From Bacillota bacterium (GTDB lineage: Bacteria; Bacillota; Clostridia; Oscillospirales; Acutalibacteraceae), in the NCBI GenBank assembly GCA_023418995.1, contig JAEZYP010000044.1:62001-126000 (forward strand): DNA of 64,000 nucleotides, written 5' to 3'. Shown here in pieces: positions 35,285 to 43,203 of the stretch. Made by a program: the position numbers and the translations under genes. How positions within the stretch are numbered: the first letter of the stretch is position 1; each line of letters opens with the position of its first letter. The notes under the pieces are model-generated. The model worked only from the letters and a program-made list of their open reading frames with translations, ran no database searches and was not told the origin of the DNA.

Positions 35285-37174
35285 TTGGTATTTTTGAGCG
35301 AGCACGCTCCACTGCTCAAAGAGCTCGTTGCTTTTTTTCTTTAAGTCAGCCAATTTTGTAGAAATTTCAATGGCGGCTTCATAATTACTTGCCGTTTCCG
35401 GGCTAGCGAGTTCATTTTCCAAACGACCGATTTCCATATCGGTTTCTTCAATTTGTTGTTCCACCCGGTTTAACTGTGATTTTTCCTTTCGAATTGCGGC
35501 TTGTGCTTCCTTTTGCAGTTTGTATTCGTTTTTTACAGGCTCCTTTTCTGTCGTTTCGACCGTTACGTTCCGGCTAATGGCTATGTAATCATCATAGTTG
35601 CCTTGGTATTGGGTTACCCCGGATTGGTCAAGATAATAGATGCGATCGGCCAACTTATTGATTAAGTAACGATCATGAGAAACAACCAGAAGAGTCCCCT
35701 CATAATTTTGTAATGCGTTTTCCAGCGCCTCACAGGAACTGATATCCAGATGGTTAGTCGGTTCATCCAACAGAAGAAAATTGTTCCGCGAGAGCATCAG
35801 CCGGAGCAATAGAATGCGCGCACGTTCTCCGCCGCTCAGCGCGCCGACCGGTTTAAAGACATCATCACCCCGAAAAAGGAAAACAGCCAGCGCGTTTCGG
35901 ATTTCTGTTTGCGACATTCTTGGGTAAGAATCCCATATTTCATCAATCACGGCTTTTTCCGTATGAAGCCCCGCCTGAATCTGGTCGTAATACCCTACGT
36001 CAATACCGGCGCCGTAATGAAATTCTCCGCAGGAAGGGGTATAGGTATTCAATAAAGTTTTCAGCAGGGATGTTTTGCCGCAGCCGTTTGGACCTATCAG
36101 AAAAATTCGCTCTCCACGGCGGATTTCCATATTTACGTTCTCAAACAGCTTTTTATTATCAAACGCAAGGGCGAGTTTTTCCGCGGTGAGCACATCATTT
36201 CCGCCTCGCTGACTGATTCCGAAATCAAAGTGGATGCTGTCAGGTTTTGAGTCCGGTTTTTCCAGTGTGCCTTCCAGCCGTTCAATTACCTTTAACTTGC
36301 TTTCGGCAGTCTTAATATTTTTCTCACGGTTCCATTGGCGCTGTTGGGCTACAATGCCTTCAATTCTCTTGATTTCTTTTTTGGTAACGTCATATTTTCT
36401 CTGTGCAGCAAGATTGTTTTCTTCTTTTTGCTTCAGATAAGAAGAGTAATTCCCTTTATATAAGGTCAGTCGGTTATTTTCCAATTCAAAGGTTCGGTTT
36501 GTAATACGGTCTAAAAAATAGCGGTCGTGAGAAATTACGATATACGAACCGCTGTAGGAGCGCAGAAAGTCTTCGAGCCATTCCACCGAGGAAATATCGA
36601 GATGGTTGGTGGGCTCGTCCAGCAGAAGCAGATTCGCCCCGCAGAGCAGCATTTTAGCAAGCTGCAGCTTTGCCTTTTGCCCGCCGCTTAACACGCCGAT
36701 CGGCATCCCCATTTGCGTGTCGTCAAACCCCAGCCCCAAAAGGGCGGAACGCGCCCTGCTGCGGAAGGTCAGCCCTCCGTGCGTGACGAAGTAGTCGTTT
36801 TTCGAGGTTTGCGCTACGATCAGCTCATCCATGTTTTTCGGCTTGGTCTGCAAGTGATGATTAATTTCTTCCAGCTGCGTTTCCAGCTCCAAAAGCTCGT
36901 TAAAAACGGTCAGTACCTCACGGTAGGCGCTTCGTTCGAGATCTTTGCAGACGTGCTGTTCCATATATCCCAGAATTGTGGAATTTGCAGGGTAAAGCTG
37001 ACCAATATCCGGCTGCATTTCTCCGGTTATTAACTTAAACAAGGTGGTCTTGCCGGAACCGTTGATTCCCACAAGACCAACATGATCGTTTTCCTGTATT
37101 TCAAATGAAGCCCCGCTAAAAATCAAATCGGTGCCGAAGGATTTAGTTAAATTGCTTACATTTAGCAACCCCAT
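35282..37174 (-). CDS. ABC-F family ATPase
   Basis: 630 aa. Two ABC modules in one chain without membrane segments. Walker A copies are GINGSGKTT (about 36-44) and GPNGCGKTS (about 352-360). Signature motifs are LSGGQKAKLQLA and LSGGERARILLL, and both Walker B strands end LLDEPTNHLDI. The linker between modules is charged and helical (the ABC-F tRNA-contact arm), and the last about 90 residues form a coiled coil as in Uup/YdiF. ABC-F proteins act on ribosomes, as translation factors or as antibiotic-protection proteins. The YdiF/Uup-like architecture favours a housekeeping role, which is an inference. Confidence 0.93.
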   Translation of the reverse strand: MGLLNVSNLTKSFGTDLIFSGASFEIQENDHVGLVGINGSGKTTLFKLITGEMQPDIGQLYPANSTILGYMEQHVCKDLERSAYREVLTVFNELLELETQLEEINHHLQTKPKNMDELIVAQTSKNDYFVTHGGLTFRSRARSALLGLGFDDTQMGMPIGVLSGGQKAKLQLAKMLLCGANLLLLDEPTNHLDISSVEWLEDFLRSYSGSYIVISHDRYFLDRITNRTFELENNRLTLYKGNYSSYLKQKEENNLAAQRKYDVTKKEIKRIEGIVAQQRQWNREKNIKTAESKLKVIERLEGTLEKPDSKPDSIHFDFGISQRGGNDVLTAEKLALAFDNKKLFENVNMEIRRGERIFLIGPNGCGKTSLLKTLLNTYTPSCGEFHYGAGIDVGYYDQIQAGLHTEKAVIDEIWDSYPRMSQTEIRNALAVFLFRGDDVFKPVGALSGGERARILLLRLMLSRNNFLLLDEPTNHLDISSCEALENALQNYEGTLLVVSHDRYLINKLADRIYYLDQSGVTQYQGNYDDYIAISRNVTVETTEKEPVKNEYKLQKEAQAAIRKEKSQLNRVEQQIEETDMEIGRLENELASPETASNYEAAIEISTKLADLKKKSNELFEQWSVLAQKYQ

Positions 37175-37225
37175 GGGCGTTTCTCCTTGTATGTAGAGTG
37201 CGGAGCGCAGCGGCCCCGCTCACAT

Positions 37226-37254
37226 ATTATAATGAAATATCAGATTAAAATCAA
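37226..37254 (-). promoter_or_regulatory. promoter of the ABC-F gene
   Basis: Read on the minus strand, TTGATT (37249-37254), 17-bp spacer, TATAAT (37226-37231). The leader of about 45 nt is GC-rich (CGGGGCCGCTGCG). Confidence 0.8.
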
Positions 37255-37258
37255 GCTA

Positions 37259-37690
37259 TCATAAATAGGTCTTCAGCTCTTCGATATTGCTTTGTTCATT
37301 TTGCAGATACTTTTCGGCCAAATCTCTCGCGCCGTTATCGGCTTCATCCTGCTCGTTAAGCCGTTTTGTCATCTCGATAATTCCCATCGTTGTTCCGTTA
37401 ATCATCATTTCCGCAATATGCCCTGGAGTTGAATCCATTAGGGTGTGCATTTTAATCGCACCGCGGAGCATAGCCTTCTGGTAGGAAGAGCGGTCGTTTG
37501 GAAGGCGCCCGTCCTGACGCATCATTGTTTTTGCCATCGATGCCATTTCCTTGTAATTATCTTCCTGAAATTCAATCTGCTCCCGCAAAGGCTCATTGTG
37601 AACTTTCGGAATTAATGCCTTTGCCGCCTCCATCCCCATATTGGACGCTTTATAAATTCTATCAAGAAGATCCTTGTTTTCTTTTGCCAT
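37259..37690 (-). CDS. four-helix-bundle (DUF2383/ferritin-like) protein
   Basis: 143 aa, fully helical and soluble by composition. It starts AKENKDLLDRIYKASNMG and contains repeated E/Q-rich helices, including IEFQEDNYKEMASMAK and the Met-rich GHIAEMMINGTTMGIIEM. The pattern resembles DUF2383/PA2169-like bundles, which are ferritin-like in fold. I cannot confirm a di-metal site. ATG at 37690 follows AGGAGGAAG. The gene ends just inside the ABC-F promoter region on the same strand. Confidence 0.65.
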   Translation of the reverse strand: MAKENKDLLDRIYKASNMGMEAAKALIPKVHNEPLREQIEFQEDNYKEMASMAKTMMRQDGRLPNDRSSYQKAMLRGAIKMHTLMDSTPGHIAEMMINGTTMGIIEMTKRLNEQDEADNGARDLAEKYLQNEQSNIEELKTYL

Positions 37691-37784
37691 TTAAAATCTT
37701 CCTCCTTGAATATATTTTGAGAAATTATTAATTTTATTTATAAAAACCGTGATAGTAGGATACCCATTTCCATATTGTTTAAAC

Positions 37785-37813
37785 TGGACAATTTTACATC
37801 AACAGTCTATAAT
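37785..37813 (+). promoter_or_regulatory. promoter of the TIM-barrel isomerase gene
   Basis: TGGACA (37785-37790), 17-bp spacer, TATAAT (37808-37813). The start codon at 37834 lies 20 bases after the -10, so the leader is very short. Confidence 0.8.
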
Positions 37814-37833
37814 GCATTTCAGAGGTGATTTTA

Positions 37834-38616
37834 ATGCGCTCCGGTATATCGACAGCCTGCCTATATCCGTTGGAACTTGAACGGGCATTGCCAACATTAA
37901 TATCAATGAATTTTCATCTTTTTGAGATTTTTATCAATACATTCTGCGAGTTGAAAAAGGAATATTTGAAAGAATTGAAGAAAATGGTGGATGACAGCGG
38001 CAGTAAGGTTAAATCAATTCATCCGTTTACCTCAGGTTTTGAGAGTTTTCTTCTTTTTTCAGATTATGAAAGACGGTTTTCAGACGGTCTTGAGTTTTAT
38101 AAGCAGTATTTTCAGGCCGCAAACCTCTTGGGAGCACACATTTTGGTACTGCATGGGCAGCACGCGGATAAGCACAGCCGAATCTCGGAAGAAACCTATT
38201 TTGAGCATTATGCACGCCTTTATAATTTAGGAAGGACTTTTGGCGTTACCGTAGCTCAGGAAAATGTAAATTCCTTCAGAAGTGACAATCCGTTGTTCTT
38301 ATCAAAGATGAAGAAATACTTACACGGGGAGTGCGCCTTTGTTTTTGATATTAAACAGGCTGTTCGCGCGGGTGAGGATCCCTTTGCAATCTGTGACGCG
38401 ATGGGGGACAGAATTATTCATGTCCATATTAATGACAATAATCCGCGCTGCGACTGCCTTCTGCCGGGATATGGCACAATGAATTATAAATTACTCAGAG
38501 ATCGATTATTGAGGTACGGATTCTCAGGCGATTTAATTATAGAGGTTTACCGCAGGAGCTTTAATGAGCTGAACGAGCTTAAAATTGCAAAGCGTGTGGT
38601 GGAATCGATAATTTAA
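37834..38616 (+). CDS. sugar phosphate isomerase/epimerase (xylose-isomerase-like TIM barrel)
   Basis: 260 aa, AP-endonuclease-2/xylose-isomerase-like TIM barrel. Metal-binding features appear as LGAHILVLHGQHAD, the glutamate of VAQENVNSF, DIKQAVRAGEDPF and HVHINDNNPRCD, with a final LIIEVYRRSF glutamate. Such proteins isomerise or epimerise sugars or inositol derivatives; the substrate is unknown. ATG at 37834 follows AGAGGTG with six bases between. Not in an operon: nrdR downstream has its own promoter. Confidence 0.85.
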   Translation: MRSGISTACLYPLELERALPTLISMNFHLFEIFINTFCELKKEYLKELKKMVDDSGSKVKSIHPFTSGFESFLLFSDYERRFSDGLEFYKQYFQAANLLGAHILVLHGQHADKHSRISEETYFEHYARLYNLGRTFGVTVAQENVNSFRSDNPLFLSKMKKYLHGECAFVFDIKQAVRAGEDPFAICDAMGDRIIHVHINDNNPRCDCLLPGYGTMNYKLLRDRLLRYGFSGDLIIEVYRRSFNELNELKIAKRVVESII

Positions 38617-38627
38617 CGCATAAATGC

Positions 38628-38656
38628 TTGATAAACAAAACAATAATTGGTATAAT
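38628..38656 (+). promoter_or_regulatory. promoter of nrdR
   Basis: TTGATA (38628-38633), 17-bp spacer, TATAAT (38651-38656), 29 bases before the ATG. Confidence 0.85.
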
Positions 38657-38685
38657 TACATAAAGTACAAAAAGAGGTGAAAATG

Positions 38686-39144
38686 ATGAGGTGCCCGTAC
38701 TGCAGCTATGAAGAGTCAAAAGTAATTGATTCACGTCCGACCGATGAGGGGATAAGAATCAGAAGGCGCAGGGAATGCCTGAAATGCTCAAAGCGGTTTA
38801 CTACCTATGAGGTAATTGAAACCGTGCCGGTTGTGGTCGTGAAAAAGGATAAGTCAAGAGAGACTTTTGATCGAAACAAACTGCTGAACGGTTTACTCCG
38901 CGCCTGTGAAAAACGCCCGGTTTCACTTGATACATTAGAGCACATTGTTGATGAAATTGAGAATATGCTCCAAAATTCACTTGACCGTGAGGTTCCTTCG
39001 AGCTTAATTGGAAAATACGCGATGGAAAAGCTTAAAGATATCGATGAGGTAGCCTATGTGCGCTTCGCCTCTGTATATCGACAGTTTAAAGATATCAATA
39101 CCTTTATGGAAGAATTAAATCGAATGATTAAAAGTAAATCCTGA
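38686..39144 (+). CDS. nrdR: transcriptional repressor NrdR
   Basis: 152 aa. NrdR represses ribonucleotide reductase genes when dATP is high. The N-terminal zinc ribbon has Cys 3, 6, 31 and 34 (RCPYC and CLKC) around the basic RIRRRR. The ATP-cone domain (about 46-136) senses ATP/dATP. Of two adjacent ATGs (38683, 38686), the second has the better distance from AGAGGTGA and gives the standard MRCPYC start. No ribonucleotide reductase genes are in the window. Confidence 0.95.
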   Translation: MRCPYCSYEESKVIDSRPTDEGIRIRRRRECLKCSKRFTTYEVIETVPVVVVKKDKSRETFDRNKLLNGLLRACEKRPVSLDTLEHIVDEIENMLQNSLDREVPSSLIGKYAMEKLKDIDEVAYVRFASVYRQFKDINTFMEELNRMIKSKS

Positions 39145-39149
39145 AATAG

Positions 39150-39306
39150 GACGGGACTGTTGCAAAATGAATTTGCGATAGCAACGTGCACAAAGAAATA
39201 GCATTTATCGCATAAAAATGCGCCTTGATACGGCTTTTAAAGTCCATTCAAAGCGCATTTTTTCTGCATCCCTATTCGGTGAAGCTATTTTGCAACAGCC
39301 CCGGTC
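39150..39306. repeat. 157-bp inverted-repeat element with IS6-like ends and internal hairpin
   Basis: The ends 39150-39168 (GACGGGACTGTTGCAAAAT) and 39287-39306 are near-perfect inverted repeats, with one substitution and one extra base. GGGACTGTTGCAAA differs by one base from the IS26 terminal repeat GGCACTGTTGCAAA. No transposase is inside. An internal hairpin (39216-39263, AAATGCGCCTTGA and its partner ending GCGCATTTTTT) looks like an intrinsic terminator and recurs near 63539. It sits between the convergent ends of nrdR and the DUF4363 gene. No 8-bp target duplication is visible. Confidence 0.65.
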
Positions 39307-39308
39307 TT

Positions 39309-39689
39309 TTAAAATATATTTTGTAGAATCGGAGTCTCCGATTCGTTTAAGAATTGAATCTGTGTAATTCCGCGATCACATTCCACGGTAAATTGGTCTG
39401 TTGCTCCATAGCGGCTTAACATGGGCATTGCGGCAAGAGTTTGGTCAATGGATTCCAGCCTAGAATGCGGCATATAGGTGCAGAGAATTTCATGCGATTT
39501 TCGCCAGTCGGCGACTGCTTTTTGACTTAATTGCATTGCTTTGCTGTTGTCGCCGTTTTCAGCGGCCTTTTTTGCATTGGTGATTGTTTGGGTTAACTCA
39601 GTACTGATTTGTTTCGTGGTTAAGGTTCCCAGAGTGCAAACCGTTAAGAGAATCACAAGAATTACAACAGATATCCAAATGCGTTTCAG
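39309..39689 (-). CDS. DUF4363-family protein, probable CTG start
   Basis: About 126 aa with one N-terminal membrane helix (KRIWISVVILVILLTV) and a helical extracytoplasmic domain containing AENGDNSKAMQLSQKAV and WRKSHEILCTYM, matching DUF4363. The natural N-terminus MKRIWIS- is reached only if the CTG at 39689 is used. It lies nine bases after AAGGA and overlaps the stop of the upstream DUF421 gene (CTGA). An in-frame TGA immediately upstream rules out an extension, and the first conventional start, GTG at 39656, would cut through the membrane helix. Coupled to the DUF421 gene, a pairing common in spore-forming Clostridia. Confidence 0.78.
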   Translation of the reverse strand: MKRIWISVVILVILLTVCTLGTLTTKQISTELTQTITNAKKAAENGDNSKAMQLSQKAVADWRKSHEILCTYMPHSRLESIDQTLAAMPMLSRYGATDQFTVECDRGITQIQFLNESETPILQNIF

Positions 39690-40369
39690 TTCGCATCATC
39701 CTTTTTAATAATATAATAATCTCCTTTTCTGTTTGCTGTCATTAAAAAAATACTGTCGGCGTTAATGTTTTTTCCACGCAGCACGCCGTCAAGCCAATCT
39801 CTGCTTTTATTGCAGAGGCTCAGCGAAGCATCTGAAATAACCCCGTCGCTGATTACTACTGTTTCAATTCCATTGTCCGGAAGGGCAACTCCAAGCATGC
39901 CGGCAGTGGGCTGTTCTTTATCCGGCTTTTTAATAACGCTCATTTTTCCGTTGGTTTCCACGATCGCATATGCAACATCCTGAATACTGAATACGTCTTT
40001 TTGACGGAGCTGTTCCGTCAAATCCTCGGTGCTCATCCGGAGACGCCGCATTTCTTTTTGATTGATTTTCCCGTCGTTGATCACAATCAGCGGTCTGCCA
40101 CAGACGATTTTTCGAAATTTAGCGCTTTTCAACATAATGCATGAAAAGAAAATTTCACACATTACAAGGACAGCTATTGGAATCAGACCACTCGCAAGAG
40201 GCTGACCGGTATCCTGCATTGGGATGGAAGCGATATCGGATATTAACAGCGTTACCACTAATTCGCTTGTTTGCAGTTCGCTAATCTGCCGTTTTCCCAT
40301 TAACCTTACCGCTACAATAATTACTATGTAGAGAAGTAAGGTTCTGATAAAAGAAATTGTCATCTGCAT
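39686..40369 (-). CDS. DUF421 (YetF-type) membrane protein
   Basis: About 227 aa. Three N-terminal membrane helices (about 5-25, 37-55, 62-82) are followed by a cytoplasmic DUF421 domain with GRPLIVINDGKIN, RLRMSTEDLTEQLRQKDVFSIQDVAYAIVETNG and SVIKKPD. DUF421 proteins such as YetF occur in spore inner membranes of Bacillus and affect spore stability. Start choice is uncertain: GTG 40372, ATG 40369 and ATG 40363 are in frame and none has a strong ribosome site. The stop overlaps the CTG of the DUF4363 gene. Confidence 0.88.
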   Translation of the reverse strand: MQMTISFIRTLLLYIVIIVAVRLMGKRQISELQTSELVVTLLISDIASIPMQDTGQPLASGLIPIAVLVMCEIFFSCIMLKSAKFRKIVCGRPLIVINDGKINQKEMRRLRMSTEDLTEQLRQKDVFSIQDVAYAIVETNGKMSVIKKPDKEQPTAGMLGVALPDNGIETVVISDGVISDASLSLCNKSRDWLDGVLRGKNINADSIFLMTANRKGDYYIIKKDDAN

Positions 40370-40378
40370 CACCGCAAA

Positions 40379-40409
40379 TAGTATGAGCTGTGTATCAAAA
40401 ATTTATGTA
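40379..40409 (-). promoter_or_regulatory. possible sigma-G promoter of the DUF421-DUF4363 pair
   Basis: Read on the minus strand, TACATAA (40403-40409), 17-bp spacer, CATACTA (40379-40385). The -10 equals the Bacillus sigma-G consensus and the -35 matches 5 of 7 bases of TGAATAA. Predicted transcription would start almost at the coding start, which weakens the call. Confidence 0.35.
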
Positions 40410-40430
40410 TCTGAAATAACAACGGCAAAC

Positions 40431-40469
40431 AAAGAGGGGTTGGTAACCAAGTCAGTTACCGGCCTCTTT
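40431..40469 (-). terminator. terminator at the end of the glycosyltransferase gene
   Basis: AAAGAGG (40431-40437) with CCTCTTT (40463-40469) and GGTAAC (40442-40447) with GTTACC (40455-40460) form an interrupted stem. It overlaps the last codons of the minus-strand gene and is followed on that strand by a T-containing stretch. Confidence 0.55.
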
Positions 40470-41720
40470 GTTCGGTTTGATTTTTTCCGCAAAATCGGTG
40501 AAGTTTTTAATGGCATTAAAATCATTTGACCATTTTGTGCGGCAGTTTTGCCGAAATTTGTTCTTAAGGCTCTCCGGCAACTGAAGATACGACTTGATTT
40601 TTTCAGCAAGCTCTTCAGGATTAAAGTCTGCGTTCAGCAGGATTCCCGTTTGCCCATTGAGCACAATTTCTCCAGTTCCTCCCACATTGGTTGCGATTGT
40701 GGGAATTCCAAAGGAGCAGGCTTCCATAATGCTGACGGGAAGGCCCTCTGAACTGCTGGTATTAATAAATAAATCAACTGGATTCTTTTGATAATACTCC
40801 ATTAATTCTATGTTTTGTATTTCGCCGGCAAAATGACATTCCATAAAGCTTAATGAATCCCGTGCGAATTTTTGTAATTCCTCGAGTCCCTCGCCGCCGC
40901 CAAAATGCGTCCATTTTAACGGCAGCCCGGAACCTTTTAGCACATTCAGAGCCTGAGCCAGCAGCTCCACCCGCTTAACCGGTGAGATATGGCAGCAGCT
41001 GACGATATGGAACGGTTCTCCGCCGCTTTGCGGAGCAAGCCCGTAATCCATTGTTCCGAGGTAAGCTGTTTGAATTTTATCGCTGTAAAGAGAGTAATGC
41101 TCCTTCAAATAATTCTTTCCGTTTTCCGAGCAGGGATATACCGCGTCGATCTGCTTTAAAATATAGCTTCTAAGGGGAAGATAATTCATGGTGTTGCGGT
41201 AGGGATATAGGTCATAGCCGTGCGCGCGGCTGACGGCTTTTACCGCAGGAGCTTTCAGCGAGCCTTTGAGCTTAGCCACAGCGAGTGCGGTATCGTAGAA
41301 CCAGTAGCTGTAAAGGCTGACACGTTCATATTTATCTATTTCAAGCCTTGCAAGAATCTTTAAAGCTTCCTGATACACCAGCTGCGACTTTGTTATAAAA
41401 TAAGTTAAGAATGCTTTTCTTTTCAGAGAATGCTTGATTGTCAGTTTTTCGTCCTTGTCACAATAATCCTTAAATCCTGTAAACGGGAACAATTTTAAAG
41501 CGGAGAACGGCAATTTTCTTTTTATAGCGGACGCGTGAATTGAAAAAACTTCTGCGTTTTTCGGAACTATTCTTGTTCGAGCGGGAGAATCCGGTGTGCT
41601 TGTGGCAATTATGATAATTTTATCGTAGGCTTTAGCTAACATATGCACTTCATTCTCTATAAACTCTTCCCCTTTTTCGAAAGGGAAAAGCTTTGTCAGC
41701 ATAACAAGACAATCGCTCAT
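40452..41720 (-). CDS. GT4-family glycosyltransferase
   Basis: 422 aa, GT-B fold. The N-terminal acceptor domain starts SDCLVMLTKLFPFEKGEEF. The C-terminal donor domain has SCCHISPVKRVELLAQAL, FGGGEGL and the E-x7-E motif region FINTSSSEGLPVSIMEACSFG followed by TNVGGTGEIV, typical of family 4. ATG at 41720 follows AGGAGAA. It faces a divergent membrane-protein gene across a shared promoter region. Product likely an exopolysaccharide or glycolipid; donor and acceptor unknown. Confidence 0.9.
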   Translation of the reverse strand: MSDCLVMLTKLFPFEKGEEFIENEVHMLAKAYDKIIIIATSTPDSPARTRIVPKNAEVFSIHASAIKRKLPFSALKLFPFTGFKDYCDKDEKLTIKHSLKRKAFLTYFITKSQLVYQEALKILARLEIDKYERVSLYSYWFYDTALAVAKLKGSLKAPAVKAVSRAHGYDLYPYRNTMNYLPLRSYILKQIDAVYPCSENGKNYLKEHYSLYSDKIQTAYLGTMDYGLAPQSGGEPFHIVSCCHISPVKRVELLAQALNVLKGSGLPLKWTHFGGGEGLEELQKFARDSLSFMECHFAGEIQNIELMEYYQKNPVDLFINTSSSEGLPVSIMEACSFGIPTIATNVGGTGEIVLNGQTGILLNADFNPEELAEKIKSYLQLPESLKNKFRQNCRTKWSNDFNAIKNFTDFAEKIKPNKEAGN

Positions 41721-41751
41721 AATGGTTCTCCTAAACAGTGTAATTTCATAA

Positions 41752-41780
41752 AGAATACCATAATGAATTGTATAATTCAA
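41752..41780 (-). promoter_or_regulatory. promoter of the GT4 gene
   Basis: Read on the minus strand, TTGAAT (41775-41780), 17-bp spacer, TATTCT (41752-41757). Its -35 is part of a short palindrome shared with the divergent promoter. Confidence 0.6.
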
Positions 41781-41786
41781 CTTTAG

Positions 41787-41815
41787 TTGACAAATTGTTA
41801 AATTTTTATTAATAT
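41787..41815 (+). promoter_or_regulatory. promoter of the divergent membrane-protein gene
   Basis: TTGACA (41787-41792), 17-bp spacer, TAATAT (41810-41815). The palindrome TCAACT-TT-AGTTGA (41777-41790) lies between and overlaps both divergent -35 boxes. Confidence 0.75.
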
Positions 41816-41847
41816 TTTAGTATTAAGAAATATTGAGGGGTAAAAGT

Positions 41848-42990
41848 ATGAACAGTCTAAAAAGCATTATCAGAAAGAATGCAAAATTTATTCTTTTTTC
41901 ATTTGGCTTCTTCCTAATTGTGTCCGTAATTCTTTTCGTTGCGAACATGAAAGTAATTAGCACGTTGTATTCACCGCTATCAACAATAAAAACAGTGGAA
42001 GATGCGAGTTTGTTCCTTGATGATAATAAGGTTTATGCACAGTTGGAAAATTCCGACGTCTACCTGTTAGATTATGGCGTATATACTTATAAAACCCGTA
42101 ATGGAGTGAAAACTTCTGATGAAAAGCTTTCAGAAGTATATGGTTTGGCCAATTTTGATGACGGGTACGTTCTGTTGAGTCTTCCTGCTAGCTTTGCGAA
42201 TAGGAATGAAAATGAACTCAATGCGGTTACGGCGACCTGTAAGGTAAGAACGTTGGACGACGGCGAATTTTATCAAAAGGCTTACGAAGAATTGATCAGC
42301 GAAGTAGCGGAAGCGAATGATTTTGAGCCGGAAGAAATCGAAAAGTTCGTTCCTAAGCTTTGTCTCGAAGTAAAAGAGAATGGCAGGGTGGAAGATCAGT
42401 TATTATTTGCGTTGAATGTTTTCTGTATTTTGGTTTTCTTAGTCCTTTTCATTATTGAAGCTATTGTAATGGCAGATTACAAAAAATCAAAGCTTTACCG
42501 TCAGCTGTATCGATTTGGAAATGCCGAAGATGTTGAGTACACCATTAACCGAAATCTCGAAACAGGAAATTATTTATATAAAAGCAGCTACAAATCTATT
42601 CGTTACTTTGGACTGATTATGCCGAATTATACAATCGCAAAAATCGCACAAAATTTAAAAATCTTTCTTACAGATGATCTGATATGGGCGCACATGCATG
42701 TTACCACTCATAGGGTTAACTTCGTTCCGGTTTCCAAGAGCTACCGAGTGAAGTTGTATTTCAGAGGCGCAAAGAAGCCGGTCGAAATTAATTTCCGAAA
42801 GGAAAACGAGGCAATCGCGTTGGTTGAAGCGATTTCTGCAAATTTACCGGTCATTAGCGGTTATAGCAACGACCTTGATAATTTGTACAAACGCGATTAC
42901 GCAAAATTCTTACAAAATGCGGATCAGTACCGCGCTGATTTCATCGATCAAAAGGCGCGGGGGTATTCGGAGACACCTCAACAAGCATAG
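41848..42990 (+). CDS. two-helix membrane protein of unknown function
   Basis: 380 aa. One membrane helix near the N-terminus (about 13-36) and one near the middle (about 190-213) enclose an extracytoplasmic domain of about 150 residues. A cytoplasmic domain of about 165 residues follows (YKKSKLYRQLYRFGNAEDVEY, then a strand-rich part with RVKLYFRGAKKPVEINFRKE). No family recognised with confidence. ATG at 41848 follows GAGGGG. It is divergent from the GT4 gene and followed by a terminator, so it is monocistronic. Confidence 0.75.
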   Translation: MNSLKSIIRKNAKFILFSFGFFLIVSVILFVANMKVISTLYSPLSTIKTVEDASLFLDDNKVYAQLENSDVYLLDYGVYTYKTRNGVKTSDEKLSEVYGLANFDDGYVLLSLPASFANRNENELNAVTATCKVRTLDDGEFYQKAYEELISEVAEANDFEPEEIEKFVPKLCLEVKENGRVEDQLLFALNVFCILVFLVLFIIEAIVMADYKKSKLYRQLYRFGNAEDVEYTINRNLETGNYLYKSSYKSIRYFGLIMPNYTIAKIAQNLKIFLTDDLIWAHMHVTTHRVNFVPVSKSYRVKLYFRGAKKPVEINFRKENEAIALVEAISANLPVISGYSNDLDNLYKRDYAKFLQNADQYRADFIDQKARGYSETPQQA

Positions 42991-43003
42991 TATAAACGAA
43001 CCG

Positions 43004-43043
43004 AAGGGCAGGGAGTGAAAGCTTTCTGCCTTTGTTCTTTTTC
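43004..43043 (+). terminator. terminator of the membrane-protein gene
   Basis: AAGGGCAG (43004-43011) pairs with CTGCCTTT (43026-43033) with one G-U pair, followed by GTTCTTTTTC. Confidence 0.65.
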
Positions 43044-43083
43044 TATATCATTTGATAGAAATATGAGCTAATCGATAAAATTC

Positions 43084-43112
43084 TTGTAATAATTCACATA
43101 TGCTGTTATAAT
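43084..43112 (+). promoter_or_regulatory. promoter of the GT2-GT4 gene pair
   Basis: TTGTAA (43084-43089), 17-bp spacer, TATAAT (43107-43112), leaving a leader of about 85 nt before the TTG start at 43204. Confidence 0.7.
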
Positions 43113-43203
43113 ATCTATGTATGATTTTAGAATATATTTTATTTTTGTTATTCAAAATGACAATTTGTATTGAACAGATAGGATAGAGCAGGGAGGGCTG
43201 GTT

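Noticed and set aside
37287..37731. Plus-strand open frames opposite the helical-bundle gene
   Set aside because: Shadow frames without ribosome sites; the minus-strand protein has normal composition and a strong AGGAGG.
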